A DNA stretch of 64,000 nt from Hippopus hippopus (GCA_946811185.2 OX328102.1:11657194-11721193); one strand, 5' to 3'; counted from the first letter of the stretch, positions 44,126-56,845 are shown. Program-made: numbers and translations. The notes: generated by a model from the sequence alone, not told the origin.

Positions 44126-44464
44126 TGACTAGAAACGGGTAACGCCCGGACACTGCCATTTCATTCAATCGGTCAGCGTATCAACAATAGATAACACCCA
44201 AATTTCATAAGGCAGGATTCTGCCCGGCACGTGACTGCGAGATAATGCGAGACTTTAAAATTCAAAATGGGCTATTATTTATGCGCAAGAATAATCCTTT
44301 CTGCGAGTTTGATCAGGGATCGCCTCTATACACATTATACGATCCCTGGTGTGATATAGGCCTTTGACAGAATTGTTCTACCATATCATACCGGAAATTA
44401 AGACATTCTGTTATGCTCTGTCTTATTAGTGTATATTACAACCAATAGCCGCCATCGGTAGATC

Positions 44465-44670
44465 GGGGTCTCTATTCACCAACCTTCTGTTCTTAGAATG
44501 TTCTTAGTCTTAATCTCAAAGATTTTCTAACTTTGAAACGAACACAACTTTTTATTGGTCAAAGCAAATGGTTTAGCCAATCGGAACTTGTGTTACTTTC
44601 AAGTTAAAAAAAAAGATTCTGGAGAATAAGACTAAGAACGTTCCTAAGAATGTTTGGTAAATACGGACCC
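44465..44670. repeat. HP-E long palindromic element
   Basis: Ends ctattcaccaacctt / aatgtttggtaaatacggac; centre tttattggtcaaagcaaatg / gccaatcggaactt. Confidence 0.8.
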
Positions 44671-44813
44671 GGGTGCTGCTTGTTGTCTATCTGACGGTTA
44701 CAGGAGATACTACGGGTACCAGTTTACACTTCCCGGAAGCTAATATCTGATAAAAAGCATCAGTACCTCATTGTTCGCAAGTTACCTTTTATTTATGACA
44801 ACCATCTGACGAT

Positions 44814-45028
44814 TGAACTCATAACCATCTGTTGACGACTTGTGTTATTTTGCAGCAGGCAAAGTTTGAAAATATTGTGGCTAAATGAGAAATCGCTCTG
44901 AACGAGCAATTTCTCATTTTGCCACAACAATTTCTTGTTTTGTGTGATTTTTTATCTATAATTCGTCTTGCTAATACAGTTGTTGTCTGAGTGGGCCTAT
45001 GGAAAAATCTTTGCGTTGGTAATGAGTT
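44814..45028. repeat. HP-C-like element with altered core
   Basis: Stem gaaatt(g)ctc..gagcaatttc differs from the standard core: aatcgctctgaacgagcaat. It may be a subfamily. Confidence 0.65.
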
Positions 45029-45297
45029 TAAACGGTACCTCATTCTTATAATTATTGAAAAAAAGCATCAGAGTTAACACGTTTATTTACAAACAATTTT
45101 GACTCGCATTTTTAAAGTGTGTAATGATTGAAAGAGGGTGTGCGAGTGTGTGTTTGTGTGCGCGCGCGCACGGACATGCATGTTTCATTATTAATTTGGA
45201 AGGTCTCGTAAAAAAATGACATGTATACTTTGCCCGTTATAACTGAGAACGCAGGAAAACACGATGTGCAGTTCCTCAACAGGGCAGACAGTGTTAT

Positions 45298-45562
45298 ATG
45301 AGTCATGCTCTGGCAGAAGGGGGCTAGATGCCTCTCCGTTATTCATGATACCAAACAAGTCATCACATAATTATGGATGCAAAAGAACAAATTTGTTCAA
45401 CAACAAACTGAATCATGAGGTAAATTTGTCATTGTACATGCAGAAAATTGACTAGTAGCAAAAAGTTTCGGCCCAGGTCAGCCTGCGCGGATTGCGCAGG
45501 CTGACCTGGGTCGATACGTTTTGCAGGTGCATTTAGCCTTCTTATTACACAGCCTTGCTCAT
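45298..45562. repeat. HP-B element, complete
   Basis: Reverse-orientation copy with intact hairpin (cagcctgcgcggattgcgca). Confidence 0.85.
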
Positions 45563-46304
45563 TATATAAGAGTAATCCCGGTAGAAATTTTCAATTAGTG
45601 ACCCCTTTGCCTCCTGCAGATAACCCCCTTTATTAAAGTTTTTGACGAGCAATTTCTCTTTTTGCCACATTTTTCACGGATTTTTTTTGCATTTAACCCT
45701 AGTGACAGGGACATATTTTCACAAACTTATTGGTATTAAACGCTCCCTCTGACCCTAGAAGTGTTTACTTAAACATGTTATCCTGTGCAGTTGACACAAT
45801 GTTATCCTGGACAGACCTTAATTCATTATTCTATCGTTTTAAATTTTATTATGATATCCTTTTGAGCAACTTTTGTTCAATAAAGTTTATTTAAAGTTTA
45901 TCTTAACTTTTTTTCATTATATAGCTGGGATACTTTCGAAAAAGAAGAAAGGGAAAAAAACAGAGGTATTGCCATAGCTGTGTCGTTGTCGTCTGCATTG
46001 TTGTCGTCCTGCGTACACTATGACATTTCCTCAGATTTCTGTAATTACCGTTGTTTTTTTTTTCTTCAAAATACGGCTAGCTGTTGAGTCTTTAAAGGGT
46101 TACTCATTCAGGAAAGGAGGGCGGGTAACTCTAAACGCTTATTTGACAGCTATGCCGCTCTTTACTTCTAATTTTCTCTGAAAAAGCACCTTCAGCACAG
46201 CGTTAACAGCCGCATGCGGTTCTCTCAATCAAATTATTTCGTAGAATAGTTTGGACATAGACTAAGTAGTATACGTAACGTCGAGGAGCATTGTTTGATT
46301 TTGA

Positions 46305-46530
46305 TTGTATGGTGTTTAACGCCGTTTTCAACATTATTTCAATTATATCGCGGCGGCCAGTGCACCTATCCATGCGTTCCTGGAGTCTCTTTTACCAGTA
46401 CCTCGCACAATTTTCTTTCCAAGCCACTGGCTGCTTTCTCACATAATCATGTTGAAACAATGGTCAGCGGTGGGAGAGGAATGAATCCTGTCGCAGTGAC
46501 TATCATCAATCCTTGGAAAGTAATTGGCCA
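46305..46530 (-). repeat. SINE body and tail
   Basis: gtttaacgccgttttcaaca through gaatgaatcctgtcgcagtg; the 128-aa frame over it is not a gene. Confidence 0.75.
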
Positions 46531-46589
46531 GCATTGTTTGAAGGGAAGAAAAAAAGTTTTCGTTGTTGTTGTTGTTGTTTTGTTTTTGA

Positions 46590-46830
46590 TTTTACGGAAA
46601 ACATTATGGAAAAGGGAGCAGTTATTTACAGCAAACAATCGCTCCTCTTCACACATTGATTTGCAAAGCCGCTTTCTTTGATCTCTTCGAGTTTTAATGA
46701 TCATATTTTTCGTCCTTTCACAGACTAAACGTATTATTTGAGACACATTTTATTGTCACGAGTAATTCTCCCCTCTCCCCCCCACATTTGGACAACTCTA
46801 AAATTTTGTTGCCTAGTAAGGAGTTTAAGG
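46590..46830. repeat. HP-C-like element, decayed
   Basis: gaaaacattatggaaaaggg and attttgttgcctagtaagga mark the two sides. Confidence 0.55.
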
Positions 46831-47116
46831 ACGTAATATATCGTTTTAGTTAAAACATATTTTATTCATCGTATTAAAAAAAACCCCAATTTACAAAAGA
46901 CAAAACAATCAAATGACAAACACATTTATACTAAAGAAGTTCTTTCTACAAATCGTGTGTGACGGTCATCACATGCTTGTATCGTTACTTATTACAGAGT
47001 AAATTAATGTTAGAGAATAGGTAGGGGAAAACAACAAACAACAGAAGTATTTGAGAAGAAGACAGCTACGTAGTGTCTATAACGTTAGAAACTTCCAGGT
47101 TGACCATCACTAGTGA

Positions 47117-47348
47117 TAAACGCTTTACCAAACAATCTAAAGATTTTACGACCCTGAAGGAGGAGGATGTTAAAATCCTTATGGAAAACTGAGAAAATGC
47201 TTGTAACCAACAGTTTCTCGTACTTCCATAATGGTTTCTACCCGTTTAAAGAGAAAATTCAATCATTCAAGCCACATTTAGTTTATCGTCTGCAAATGCT
47301 TTCAATTTAGAAAAGTCTGAAATTTTGTTGTTTGCCAAAGGGTTAAAC
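47117..47348. repeat. HP-C element, complete
   Basis: Core atgcttgtaaccaacagttt; both ends present. Confidence 0.75.
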
Positions 47349-47431
47349 AAGTGGTTATTTACTTTTTGAACTTTACTGGTATTACGATGTAAACATACCG
47401 AGCTCGATGCAGGTCTAAAACCCTTGTGTGA

Positions 47432-47703
47432 ATGAGCCATGCCCTGGCAAAAGGGGGCTTACTGCATCTCCGTGATACATTCTACTAAGCAAGTCATCAC
47501 AGTATTATCTTGGATCCATAAAATCCTGTTTATCTAACAACTGACCGATTCAGGAGGTACACTGGTTCTTTGACATGCAGAAAATTTACCAAAAGCAAAA
47601 AGTTTCGCCCTAGGTCAGCCAGCGCGGACTGCGTATGCTAACCATGGTGACGGTCGATACTTTTTGACGATGCATTAACCCTTTTCTCACGGAGCATGGC
47701 TCC
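47432..47703. repeat. HP-B element, complete
   Basis: Reverse-orientation copy with decayed core (cagccagcgcggactgcgta). Confidence 0.8.
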
Positions 47704-47812
47704 AATAGTATCGGCTACTCTAAAAGATGGACAGTTTTGTCCGGTCGTTTGTAGAATAAATAGACGTTTAGATGTAACACAAAGGAGAAAGATATGAAGG
47801 AAAGGGGAGTAC

Positions 47813-48030
47813 GTTCAAATCTCCACCAAACAATACCGAGTTTTAACGATCCTGAAAAGGAAGCCTTAGAAAAGGAGAAAATCTTAGTTAGCAACAATTT
47901 CTCCATTTTCCACTATAATTTCTACCCTTCAAATACAAATCCTATTTTTGAGCCACACTGGATTTGTCGTCTGCAAGAGCTTTCAATTTCGACGTCAAGT
48001 CAAATATTTTGTCATTTGGTAAAGACATAT
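47813..48030. repeat. HP-C element, decayed
   Basis: Core atcttagttagcaacaattt; right end tttggtaaaga. Confidence 0.7.
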
Positions 48031-48077
48031 ATATATATATCAAGTATTTCCCAAATAGAGGCCCCTCACTTCGCCCC

Positions 48078-48126
48078 CCCCCCCACACCCACACACCCAC
48101 ACACACACCCACACACACACCCACAC
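48078..48126. repeat. C-run and CACACC microsatellite
   Basis: Poly-C followed by cacacc/cacaca units. Confidence 0.9.
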
Positions 48127-48229
48127 CAAAACAATTAACAGTCGCTCCCTGCATTTCTTTCATCCTGTACATTGAAATATCTCGAAAAAGGGCACCTGTC
48201 GTAGGGGCGTACAATAGCAGAAATGTTTT

Positions 48230-49562
48230 AGCTTAAGATGAGCTTTTGTGATCGTGCTGTGTTCGTCATGCGTCGTCCGTCGTCAACTTTTACCTTGTGT
48301 ACGCTCTAGAGGCCACATTTTCAGTCTGATACTCATGAAACTTAGTCAGAATGTTTGTCTTAATGATATCTCGGACGCTTTAGAAAATGTATCATGTCGA
48401 GTCAAAATCTAGGTCACTTGGTCAAATCCTAGAAAAACTTTGTGTACACTCTAGAGGCCACATATTCAGTCCGATACTCATGAAAGTTGGTCAGAATGTT
48501 TTTCTTGCTGATTTCTCAAGCGAGTTCGAAAATGTGCCATGTGGGGTCAAAAACTAGCTCACGAGTTGAAATCTTAGAAAAAAAAAAAAGAACTTATAAA
48601 CACTCCAGAGGCCACTTTTTCTGTACAATACTCTTGAAAATTGGTCAGAATAGTCGTCTTGAAGATATCTTGGATGATTCTGAAGATCAGGTCACCAGGT
48701 CAAATCTTAAAAAAAGCTCCTGTACGCTCTAGAGGCCACATTTTTAGTCTGATATTCATGAAAATTTGTCAGAATGTTTGTCGAGATGATGTCATGGACA
48801 GGTTCTTAAATGGGTCATGTCAGATCAAAAACTAGGTCACTCGCTTAAATCTTAGAAAAACCATGTGTACACTCTAGAGCCCCCATTTTCAGTGCAAATA
48901 TCTTGAAAGCTGATCAGAACGTTTGTCTTGATAATATCTAGAATGAGTTTGAAACTGGGTCATGTTGGATCTAAAAGTAGGTCACTAGGTCAAATCTTAG
49001 AAAACCCTTATAAACACATTAGCCACCACATTTTTGCTTGAAAATTGGTCAGGATATTTTTCTGGATAATATCTTGCACGAGTTTGAGAATGTGTCACAT
49101 CGAATCAAAAACTAGGTCACCAGCTGTAATCTTTGAAAAACCTAGTGCACGCTCTAGAGGCAGCATTTTCAGTCCGAAAATCATGAAACTTGGTCAGAAT
49201 GTTTGTCTTGTTGATCTCTTTGAAGAGTTTGAAAATGGGTTGTGTTTGATAAAAAAAAAACCTAGGTCACCAGGTCAAATCTCGGAAAAACCTTTTGTAC
49301 ACTCTACAGGCCACATTTGCTATCAAATACTCATAAAAGGTGGTCAGTTTGAAAATAGGCAATGTTGTGCTAAAAGTAGGTCACTGAGACAAATTCTAGA
49401 AAAGGCATTTGTACACACTAGAGGCCATATTTTAAGTCCAGTACTAATTAAAGTTTGTCAGAATGTTTGTCATTATATCTCGGAAGAGATTGGAAATGGA
49501 TCATATTTGGTCAAAAGGCCCAAGTGAGCGACTTCAGGGCCATCAAGACCCTCTTGTTAGTC
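48230..49562 (+). repeat. Element with nine ~145-bp tandem monomers
   Basis: Seen: the phrase 'acactctagaggccacattt' recurs near 48301, 48446, 48600, 48724, 48869, 49014, 49149, 49299 and 49414, each followed by 'catgaaa.ttggtcagaatg' and 'taggtcac..ggtcaaatc'. The head is gatgagcttttgtgatcgtg; the tail is caagtgagcgacttcagggc and atcaagaccctcttgtt. The three ORFs through it are periodic artefacts. The bivalve monomer-bearing type is inferred from general resemblance. Confidence 0.7.
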
Positions 49563-50019
49563 ATGGCCTCCGAATTAACCTGTCCGGCAGACTACGTATT
49601 CTGTTCTACAACAGGACAGTTTCGTGAACAGCTGTAGGAAAACTTGATTCAAGAACGATCTTTCAACAAATATTTCATGAAGCAGGGAACAGGGAGCAGG
49701 GGAAACCGTCCTCACAATAAAAGGGGGAAGGTCCCCTCCCCATATTAGAACTACAGGTATTTTGTTTTCATAAACAGTAAACTTAAAATTCACTTTTCTA
49801 ATAATAATTGTAACTATTATTATTATTACTATTATCATTATTATTGAAGAAAAATATATAGGCACACTTTCATGTGTGAAATCAGCCTTAAACCTGAAAA
49901 GAGGTCTTTTTTTACAATGTTGCCTTCTAAAGGAGTGAAATATAACACAAAAAATTGCTGATAGTGATGATTGGGATGATACTGAAGGTTATGATGATTG
50001 AAAATGAAGAGGATGGATT
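49563..50019. other. No feature recognised
   Basis: AT-rich, with a small ATT microsatellite at 49800-49850. Nothing else seen. Confidence 0.4.
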
Positions 50020-50268
50020 AATCCTCAGGCTGCTAAGCACGACTTAAGGACTTTGTTCGGACTGTGTAGATCAATATTCAGACTGCACAGAAAGTGCAGT
50101 CTGATCGTGGATCTACGCTGTTCAATGAGGAGGTATTGTTCCCACCCCCCCCCCCCCCAAAAAAAAAAAAAAAAAAAGAAAAGAAAATACTTTTGAAATT
50201 GCAGTATTTGAGGTTTTTACTATCGGCTTGAAAGTTTCATTTCACTAAGTTGGCAGGAAAAGGGTTAA
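50020..50268. repeat. HP-D element with homopolymer expansion
   Basis: Contains a C12/A20 run at 50142-50176 between hairpin and right end. Confidence 0.85.
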
Positions 50269-50368
50269 TGGCCTGATAACAGTTAAAAATCTACGGACAG
50301 AAACACGTTTCCTCTGTTTAATTTTCTTTTGAGACAAAATAATTTTGATTCAATAGCTATGATAATGG

Positions 50369-50569
50369 TTATTCGTTTAATAAATGCTGATTAAGTTGTT
50401 TTTTAAAGCTAAGTAATGATTTTGCATCTCTGATGGAAGTAGGGATTTCGGTCCATACTGTCATTACTGTCAAAGTACGAGAATGTTCGTTTGTGATGCG
50501 TCTTAAACAGTTTAGAAACAGTTGCCTCCACGTTGCTAATCTACTGACGATTTTGTAGTCATTATTCAT
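50369..50569 (-). pseudogene. LINE (non-LTR retrotransposon) ORF2 C-terminal remnant
   Basis: Seen: the 66-aa frame contains NEHSRTLTVMTVWTEIPTSI and RDAKSLLSFKKQLNQHLL. This is the familiar tail of many non-LTR reverse transcriptase proteins (W..LP..IR...S...FK..L..HL). No reverse-transcriptase core is seen upstream; an HP-D copy abuts at 50571. It is a dead 3' fragment. Confidence 0.55.
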
Positions 50570-50570
50570 C

Positions 50571-50762
50571 CTTATGCTGCTAAGCGCGATTCAAGGGCCT
50601 TTAGCAGACAGTGTAGATCAAGATCAGACTGCACAGAACGTGCAGTCTGATCTTGGATCCACACTGTTCGAAAAGGAGATACCTTCCCCCCTCAAAAAAT
50701 ACCTTTAAAATAGCGAAATTTAGCAAAGTCTCATTTCAATTATTTAGCAGGATAAGGATTAA
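50571..50762. repeat. HP-D element, complete
   Basis: Perfect hairpin; abuts the LINE remnant. Confidence 0.9.
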
Positions 50763-52267
50763 AACTGACATCATATTGAATATCTTCAATCCAGCGAGGT
50801 ATCCTCAACTTCCATTTTGTTGAACTCTTCAAATCAAGGGCGCGTATGGACTTACAACCGGCAAAATGTCTAAACAAACAAACATAGCCTCGTACATGAA
50901 GTACAATATAATGCAAAAATAATTATTATACTGCAAAGAAAATTCTCGTGATCTGATTGGATAATATGCCCCGAACACATATATCATGTAAAGTGGCAAA
51001 ACCAACGTAAAAGCAGTTTTCCTTTCGGGAGCCCCGTATACTTGACTACACTTTCAACACAACATCCAAAATGGGGGCGTCGATCAAGATTAAAATCAAG
51101 ATTATGCACCAAACTACACGTTTTACCAAGGTTTCATTGACATCAGTTCCCAGTGACGTCATTTCTCATTGAATTGGGGCACTCAGAAGGAAAATTCTAC
51201 TTCGTCAGCGTACTCTGGTTTTGAAACCAATCAAAGTGCTGTCAGCACTGTAATCGGTCGACACTGAATAACCACACTGTTTTTGAAAATCACATATCAA
51301 ATGGTAGTTGTTTGAACTGTGTATGGGAGTAAGAACCCCATGTTATATTGCCTTTTATACTGAATTAGAACCTTGACAATGGATAAAGAAATCCATTCTT
51401 ATTCTTGCAAAGGACTATGTGGAAATCATCTAATTTAGTAATAAACTGGTTGAGTAATTGGTTGTTTTGTGTTTTTGGTCGCTTTGAACATTATTTCAGT
51501 CATATCGCGGCGACAGCCTTCTTATTCATATTTGTCAAGGATTTCACTAGTACTAGGCAAGGGCTCTGAGGTATCCTACCTGATGACACTCCCACGAAAA
51601 ACACAAGTGTCGAATCCTACACCATACAACTGAACCACCTAGGAACCTTTTTTTTTTTTCAACCTGTCTTTTACAAATTAGTAGTTTAACGGAATGGTCT
51701 AAGTAGAGATTTGCCAGCCGTCAGCAATAGAACGTAAAAGATACGGAATTCTAATCAGCAATTCTTATTATCAAGCTTTAGACATCACTCTTACAAGATT
51801 AACAGTACCTACCAGCCTTTTACTAAAAAAAAAAAAAACACACACACACACAAACACACACACACAAACACAAAATTTGATATTCTTTATTATTCTAACT
51901 TTAGCAACTTTGGTAACTTTAATATAGTTACAAGACTCACTTTTCTACCAACTATTGGAACACAGACAGAGTGTACTGTAGCACATTGCCAGACTCTTAA
52001 TAATATCCTTAGTTTTTTACTTTTAAATAATTTAAATAAATCGTATAAAATATGTTTGCATTTTGACTCCCGAATTGTTTATTTTTGGCCGCTAGTGGGC
52101 TATCTATTTCTCCATTTTTAACAAGCCATCGTATCTATCGAGATAAATTGTCCTCTCTAATATTTTTGGCTGGCTAAATCTTCCTGGGCCGAATCACCCT
52201 GGCCACAACGTCTGCTTGCCAAATTTTCCAACCGTACTTCTAAAGAATGTAGCTAATATCTACGTAA
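50763..52267. other. Mostly unannotatable sequence around a SINE
   Basis: Apart from the SINE at 51470 and an A/CA tract at 51826-51870, no open frame or repeat family is recognised. Confidence 0.4.
51470..51652 (-). repeat. tRNA-derived SINE, short form
   Basis: ttgaacattatttcagtcat, cccacgaaaaacacaagtgt and head-side aactgaaccacctaggaacc. Confidence 0.65.
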
Positions 52268-52502
52268 CCGTCATCTCTTCACCAACCAACGAAATTTTAG
52301 ACTTGTCAAAATCGAAAGCATTTGGACATTACGAATCGAATTTGACTGTAGCCCAAATGATGAGTTGAATCGTTGAAAAGGTAGAAAACATCGTGGTAAA
52401 AGGAGAAAATGATGGATCAGCATTTCCCCCTTTTCTGCAATGTTTTCAACAGCCTTTTCCCTCAAGGTTGTTAAAACTGGGATTGTGTGGTAAAGAGTTA
52501 AA
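52268..52502. repeat. HP-C element
   Basis: Complete ends; core reduced to atgatggatcagcat. Confidence 0.8.
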
Positions 52503-52959
52503 ACTCTGAGTTAATCTACTGGCCGTTTTCAGTCAGAAACCACTGTACAAATATTACAGTTTCATTTACAGATCTATATCCTACGCGAACATCCAATTAT
52601 GATCTAAGATATCTACGTATGTAATATTGATCTGCACTGCACTCAAAGGACAGTCTAATCTCGATCTTTTATTGTCTGCAAAAGCAACTTTTCTTAACCT
52701 TGACCAATACAGGTTATGTATTTGATTCATTCTAATAAGCGAGGAGCATAGCTACAGTAAACCTTGTGCTCTTTATCTGAAAAACTGGACCTTGTGGAAA
52801 GGATGAGAATCAACTAATATAAAGTGTCTGGTGAGACATACATATTGTCGAGAGTTTTACCTTAAGACCCTGAATTAACGAAACAGACATGTCAAGCTTG
52901 GAAAAGCAGCCTATTTATTGAAGGGCCATTGCTGTCTTGACTAGAATATCTCATATAAA

Positions 52960-53040
52960 AAATGTTACGACAGATCCAAGATCTGACTGCATGTTCTATA
53001 CAGTCTGGTCTGAATCTGCACTCTCTGCAAAGGCAACATG
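52960..53040. repeat. HP-D hairpin fragment
   Basis: gatctgactgcatgttctat and cagtctggtct; decayed. Confidence 0.5.
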
Positions 53041-53189
53041 TTTTGCTTAGCCCTCTAAAGAAAAATACCTTGGAAAAAATACATGCTCCTAAACTTTTCC
53101 CTGGTCCGTTGATTCAGACATGGAGAATTATATCTTAAGTGAGAGTATTTATGTTGCAGTTTCACCCCCCCCCCCCTCCCTCCGGAGAA

Positions 53190-53352
53190 AATGCTCTATT
53201 TAACTCAACCAAATGACAAAATTTTATTTTGAAAATCGTTCATATGGTGAAGAAAATGCTGTTGGAAAAAGAGATGATGGTGGTTACAAGCATTTCTCTC
53301 TCTTTCCCACTATATTTTCAATGCCCCACAGGATTGTTTTGTAAAGGGTCAG
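53190..53352. repeat. HP-C element, decayed
   Basis: Left end caaatgacaaaattttat; core gatggtggttacaagcattt; right end tgttttgtaaaggg. Confidence 0.65.
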
Positions 53353-54465
53353 CAGACTGACAGACTGATTCCATTCTAAGCTCATCAAGAAGAAACATGT
53401 CAGTGACCGTACAAAATGGTAGTGCCGTGTCTGTAAGGGGTTATGAAAATTTAACACATCTGACGCTAAAAAAATGCGTAATCAGATACTGCTTGTCAGT
53501 ACTGTGAATGGACAGTCTGGCTTGTAAAGTTGCAGGCGTGGGATCACCAGTCCATTCTGAAAATGCTTACGTAATGACCTCTCCGCTACTTAGAAGTTAG
53601 AGGTCATAACCCTTACACAAGTTTACATCCCTTTCCCTCACAGCTTCACACTTTTTTGCCTCACTAGCGTTAAACAACCCACGGCCAATCACTATTTTAA
53701 ACCTACGCCTGTTACGAGTTGCATTTACATCACTTTGCTCTAAAGCAGTACAATCTAAATTTCTAAATTCTTTACAGCAATATTCCTTACAAACTCCTTT
53801 CTGTAGCGATTTTATCTTTGCCCCAACCCTAGATGACCCGTGAACTTTTCAACACCTGCAACATATACGGACAACACTCGTCACAACTCGACCGATCCCG
53901 TAAATACGTATATAGTGACCAACGACCCACTCGAAGTTTGCCGAATAATATAGACAGTCGACGGCTACAGAATGTGTTTACATCACGCGATACAATTGAT
54001 TCGCTCTCGTTTCATTCATACAATTACTCATTACCTCTGACCCCATTTCTGATAACTGTTTTGAAAGTAAACTGCTACGAATTTTTCCATTTCTGCTCGC
54101 TAGACATTTTGATTACATTGGTAATATGACAAAATTCAATGCTAAACAAGTTGTAATCACCGTTTATTGCATAATTGAAAAGTTGAGAACGGGATTACTT
54201 GACGCCTGTTTACTAGGACTGTTTATTCATTCTTGCGCTTAACCGAAAGTAGTATTTGTAATAAGGTCACACCAGGCTTGTTAAGCGTTGTAATGCTGTA
54301 AATGAACGCTGTTACGAGTTGTAGTTACATCAGTTTGCCCTCAGCGGACGGGTTTCCGAAATTTGTGGCCTCTCTAATCGTCCGGCTTACGCCGACCGAT
54401 TAAAAAACAGGTAAAATTCGCTTAACACACGTTGGATTGGTAAAACTTTGCAGTATAATAAATTC
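53353..54465. other. Unassigned region with direct repeat
   Basis: tgttacgagttgcatttaca at 53710 recurs as tgttacgagttgtagttaca at 54309. The 98-aa frame at 53833 has no recognisable domain. Confidence 0.35.
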
Positions 54466-54609
54466 GTTGTACGGTCAGGTGGCAGGGGACTTGGAAACTT
54501 GTTCACGGCTGTGGTGAATCATGTCGCCACCTCGCCTTCGACTCGGGGCGACATGATTCACCACAGCCGTGAACAAGTTTCCAAGTCCCCTGCCACCTGG
54601 CCGTACAAC
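54466..54609. repeat. Near-perfect palindrome, ~65-bp arms
   Basis: Seen: gttgtacggtcaggtggcag and onward to cgccacctcgc is mirrored by gggcgacatgattcaccaca through to cctgccacctggccgtacaac. Only one or two mismatches occur in about 64 bases, with a ~16-base loop. Flanks are AT-rich (aataat/aataatat). It is unlike the HP families. Its near identity implies recent formation or ongoing arm-to-arm correction. Confidence 0.9.
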
Positions 54610-55034
54610 TAATAATATACTGTATGTTAATTCACTGCAGAGTAGCGTCTAGCTGGTACATTTTGATTTGAAGTTCTCATTTGCTATTTTCTAGGGTTTG
54701 TTTACGGTTTGCTTTTACACGTTACCCTTTTCACGATTATCTCGCGGTGTCTCGCGAGGCTTGTTTATTATCATTCCAAATGTGTAAAAGAGCAATGAAA
54801 GAGCGATAACTCTATCAGGTATTTTAGTATTAGACCATCATTTAGCGCTCATGACCGGTGATGTAGTGAGCAGGATAACGTGCTAAATATTGCGATTGAT
54901 GAAAATTTTATCTTGAAAAGGATAAAATGCGACAGATTATGAAACAGAAAAAAAAAGGCAAGAAATATGGGTAAGTGGTATACAAAAAGGACGTTACTAA
55001 GCAGCTTGTCAATCCCTGACGACCAGATTTATTG

Positions 55035-55217
55035 AAAGGTGTTTCACGCTACTTTCAACAATTATCTCAGTCATATCATGGTGAAATCTGACATATTAAT
55101 GTATATCTTGGGTTCACCAGTACTTGCCGAAGGACACTCCCACGAAAAGCCCAGTGCATCCAGTGAGACTCGAGCCGGAGGCCTCCAGGTTATGTGTTCT
55201 ACACTTTACCACTGAAC
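55035..55217 (-). repeat. tRNA-derived SINE, short form
   Basis: ttcaacaattatctcagtca to ctttaccactgaacc; the head retains gactcgagccggaggcc. Confidence 0.7.
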
Positions 55218-55421
55218 CTTTATCCTGCTAAATAAATAAAATGGAATTTCAATTTGATAGTAAAAACCCAAGTATTGCTATTTCAAAGGTATGTTTTGGG
55301 GAATAATATCTCTTATCGGACAGTGTAGATCCAAGATCAGACTGCACGTTCTGTGCAGTCTGATCTTGATCTAACCTGTCCAGAAAAGGTCAGTGATTCG
55401 CGCTTAGCAGCTTAGGGGTTA
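55217..55421. repeat. HP-D element, complete
   Basis: Inverse orientation; near-perfect hairpin; abuts a SINE head on the left. Confidence 0.9.
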
Positions 55422-56489
55422 AGTAAATTAGCAGATTCGGACTGAGTTCGTTAAGTGATGTGTAAAAAAAAGATAAAAAAAAGAGATGTGTGAAAAATTC
55501 GACAAAACAAGACTTTAAGCGGTAAAGAAATTACAGAGCTTATTGTAAACTGAAATCTCTCATGCTTGTGACAAAGGAATCAATACTGATGGTGACAGAG
55601 TTTACCATTATACCGTTATATAGTGTTATTATTATTATTATCATTCACCAAAATGGCGAGCATTATTACAACAATAATAAAACAAACAGAATACAAAAGA
55701 AGGGGACAAAAATAAAGAATAAGATTCATACAACCAAAATGGTTAGAAAAAGAGCCAATGTACAACCAAATTCCAACCTGAAAGCCGATGCCATCTAGAA
55801 GAATAAAATTCTATATTAAAAGGCTGACTGCACTGAATGCATTCAGGTACAGCTTCTCCGGCTAAAAGCCGATACTGAATCAACCTTTAATGCCCAATTC
55901 GAAGTCTTCTTAATATCACTTCTTCACAACGAATGAACATGGAAGATAAGTTTAAGACCGCCATTATAAGAACACGTTACTCGTATATGCAGTTTGTACG
56001 GATGGTTTTGTCGCACGTGAACATGTAGATTCTTTGTAATGGTATTTAATCCCCTATCGATTCACCCACTATCTAAGGGACCTATCCGTTTATCTGTTTG
56101 CTCATTACCTTTACATATATGGCCAATAGTTACTAAAACATGCCTGTAGGGGCCACCTTGACAAACCCCACCAGGGATTTCCCTGGACTTTAATAAACCC
56201 CGACAAATGAAAAACGAAGGCGTGCTCGTAGGATTGAAGCTTTACAAACATGCCTACCAAGGCCAGACGTTAACGTTGCTAGAGTAGGTGCTTGTAAAAC
56301 AAAAATTTCCATGCTCAGCTGAGCTTGAAAAAAAAAAAACTTTTCGAATTTCCCTTTCCTTCTTGTCAATAAATGAAAGTCTTTGTTTTTCATTGTCATA
56401 CTTGCAGAAGCACTAATGAAATTGAAACTTTGAGCATTAACTCATTTGGGCATGAACTCAAGTTTTACAAGCAAAGGCGTACAGTTAGG
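55421..56489. other. No gene recognised
   Basis: Low-complexity, AT-rich downstream flank of the second Toll-like receptor; a short ATT run is at 55627-55645. Confidence 0.4.
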
Positions 56490-56662
56490 GAAAAAGGCAT
56501 TTGAGAACATTGTGGGGGAAAAAGAGATTATGTTGGTAACCAGCTTTTTCTTCTTCACCATCGACGTTTCATAGATGAATCCTACTATTTGAAAGTCGTT
56601 CTATTTGTCGTCAGTAAATGCTTTCAGTTTGGACAACTCGGGCTTGTCGTCTGCTATAGAGT
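56490..56662. repeat. HP-C element, decayed
   Basis: gagaacattgtggggg, ttggtaaccagct and gtcgtcagtaaatgctttca blocks; it sits about 180 bases downstream of the second Toll-like receptor stop. Confidence 0.65.
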
Positions 56663-56845
56663 TCAGAAAAGGTTGTTGAGATATGCAGCGTTGTGTCGCG
56701 CATTGCTTCTTTTCCAGAACAACGATTTGCAAATTGTATGAAAAGCGATGTTTTTCTTTTCCTTCAAACGTTTTGTACTGTGTAGATGTTAGCAGGTTTA
56801 GGCTTTTTTTTAAATATACATTTATGGGTTTTAATGTTCACAAGA

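Noticed and set aside
46295..46681. 128-codon frame
   Set aside because: Reads through a SINE and an HP-C-like element.
49045..49527. 160-codon frame
   Set aside because: Periodic translation of the ~145-bp monomer array, not a repeat protein.
53833..54129. 98-codon frame with start codon
   Set aside because: No domain, homologous pattern or splice context could be recognised.
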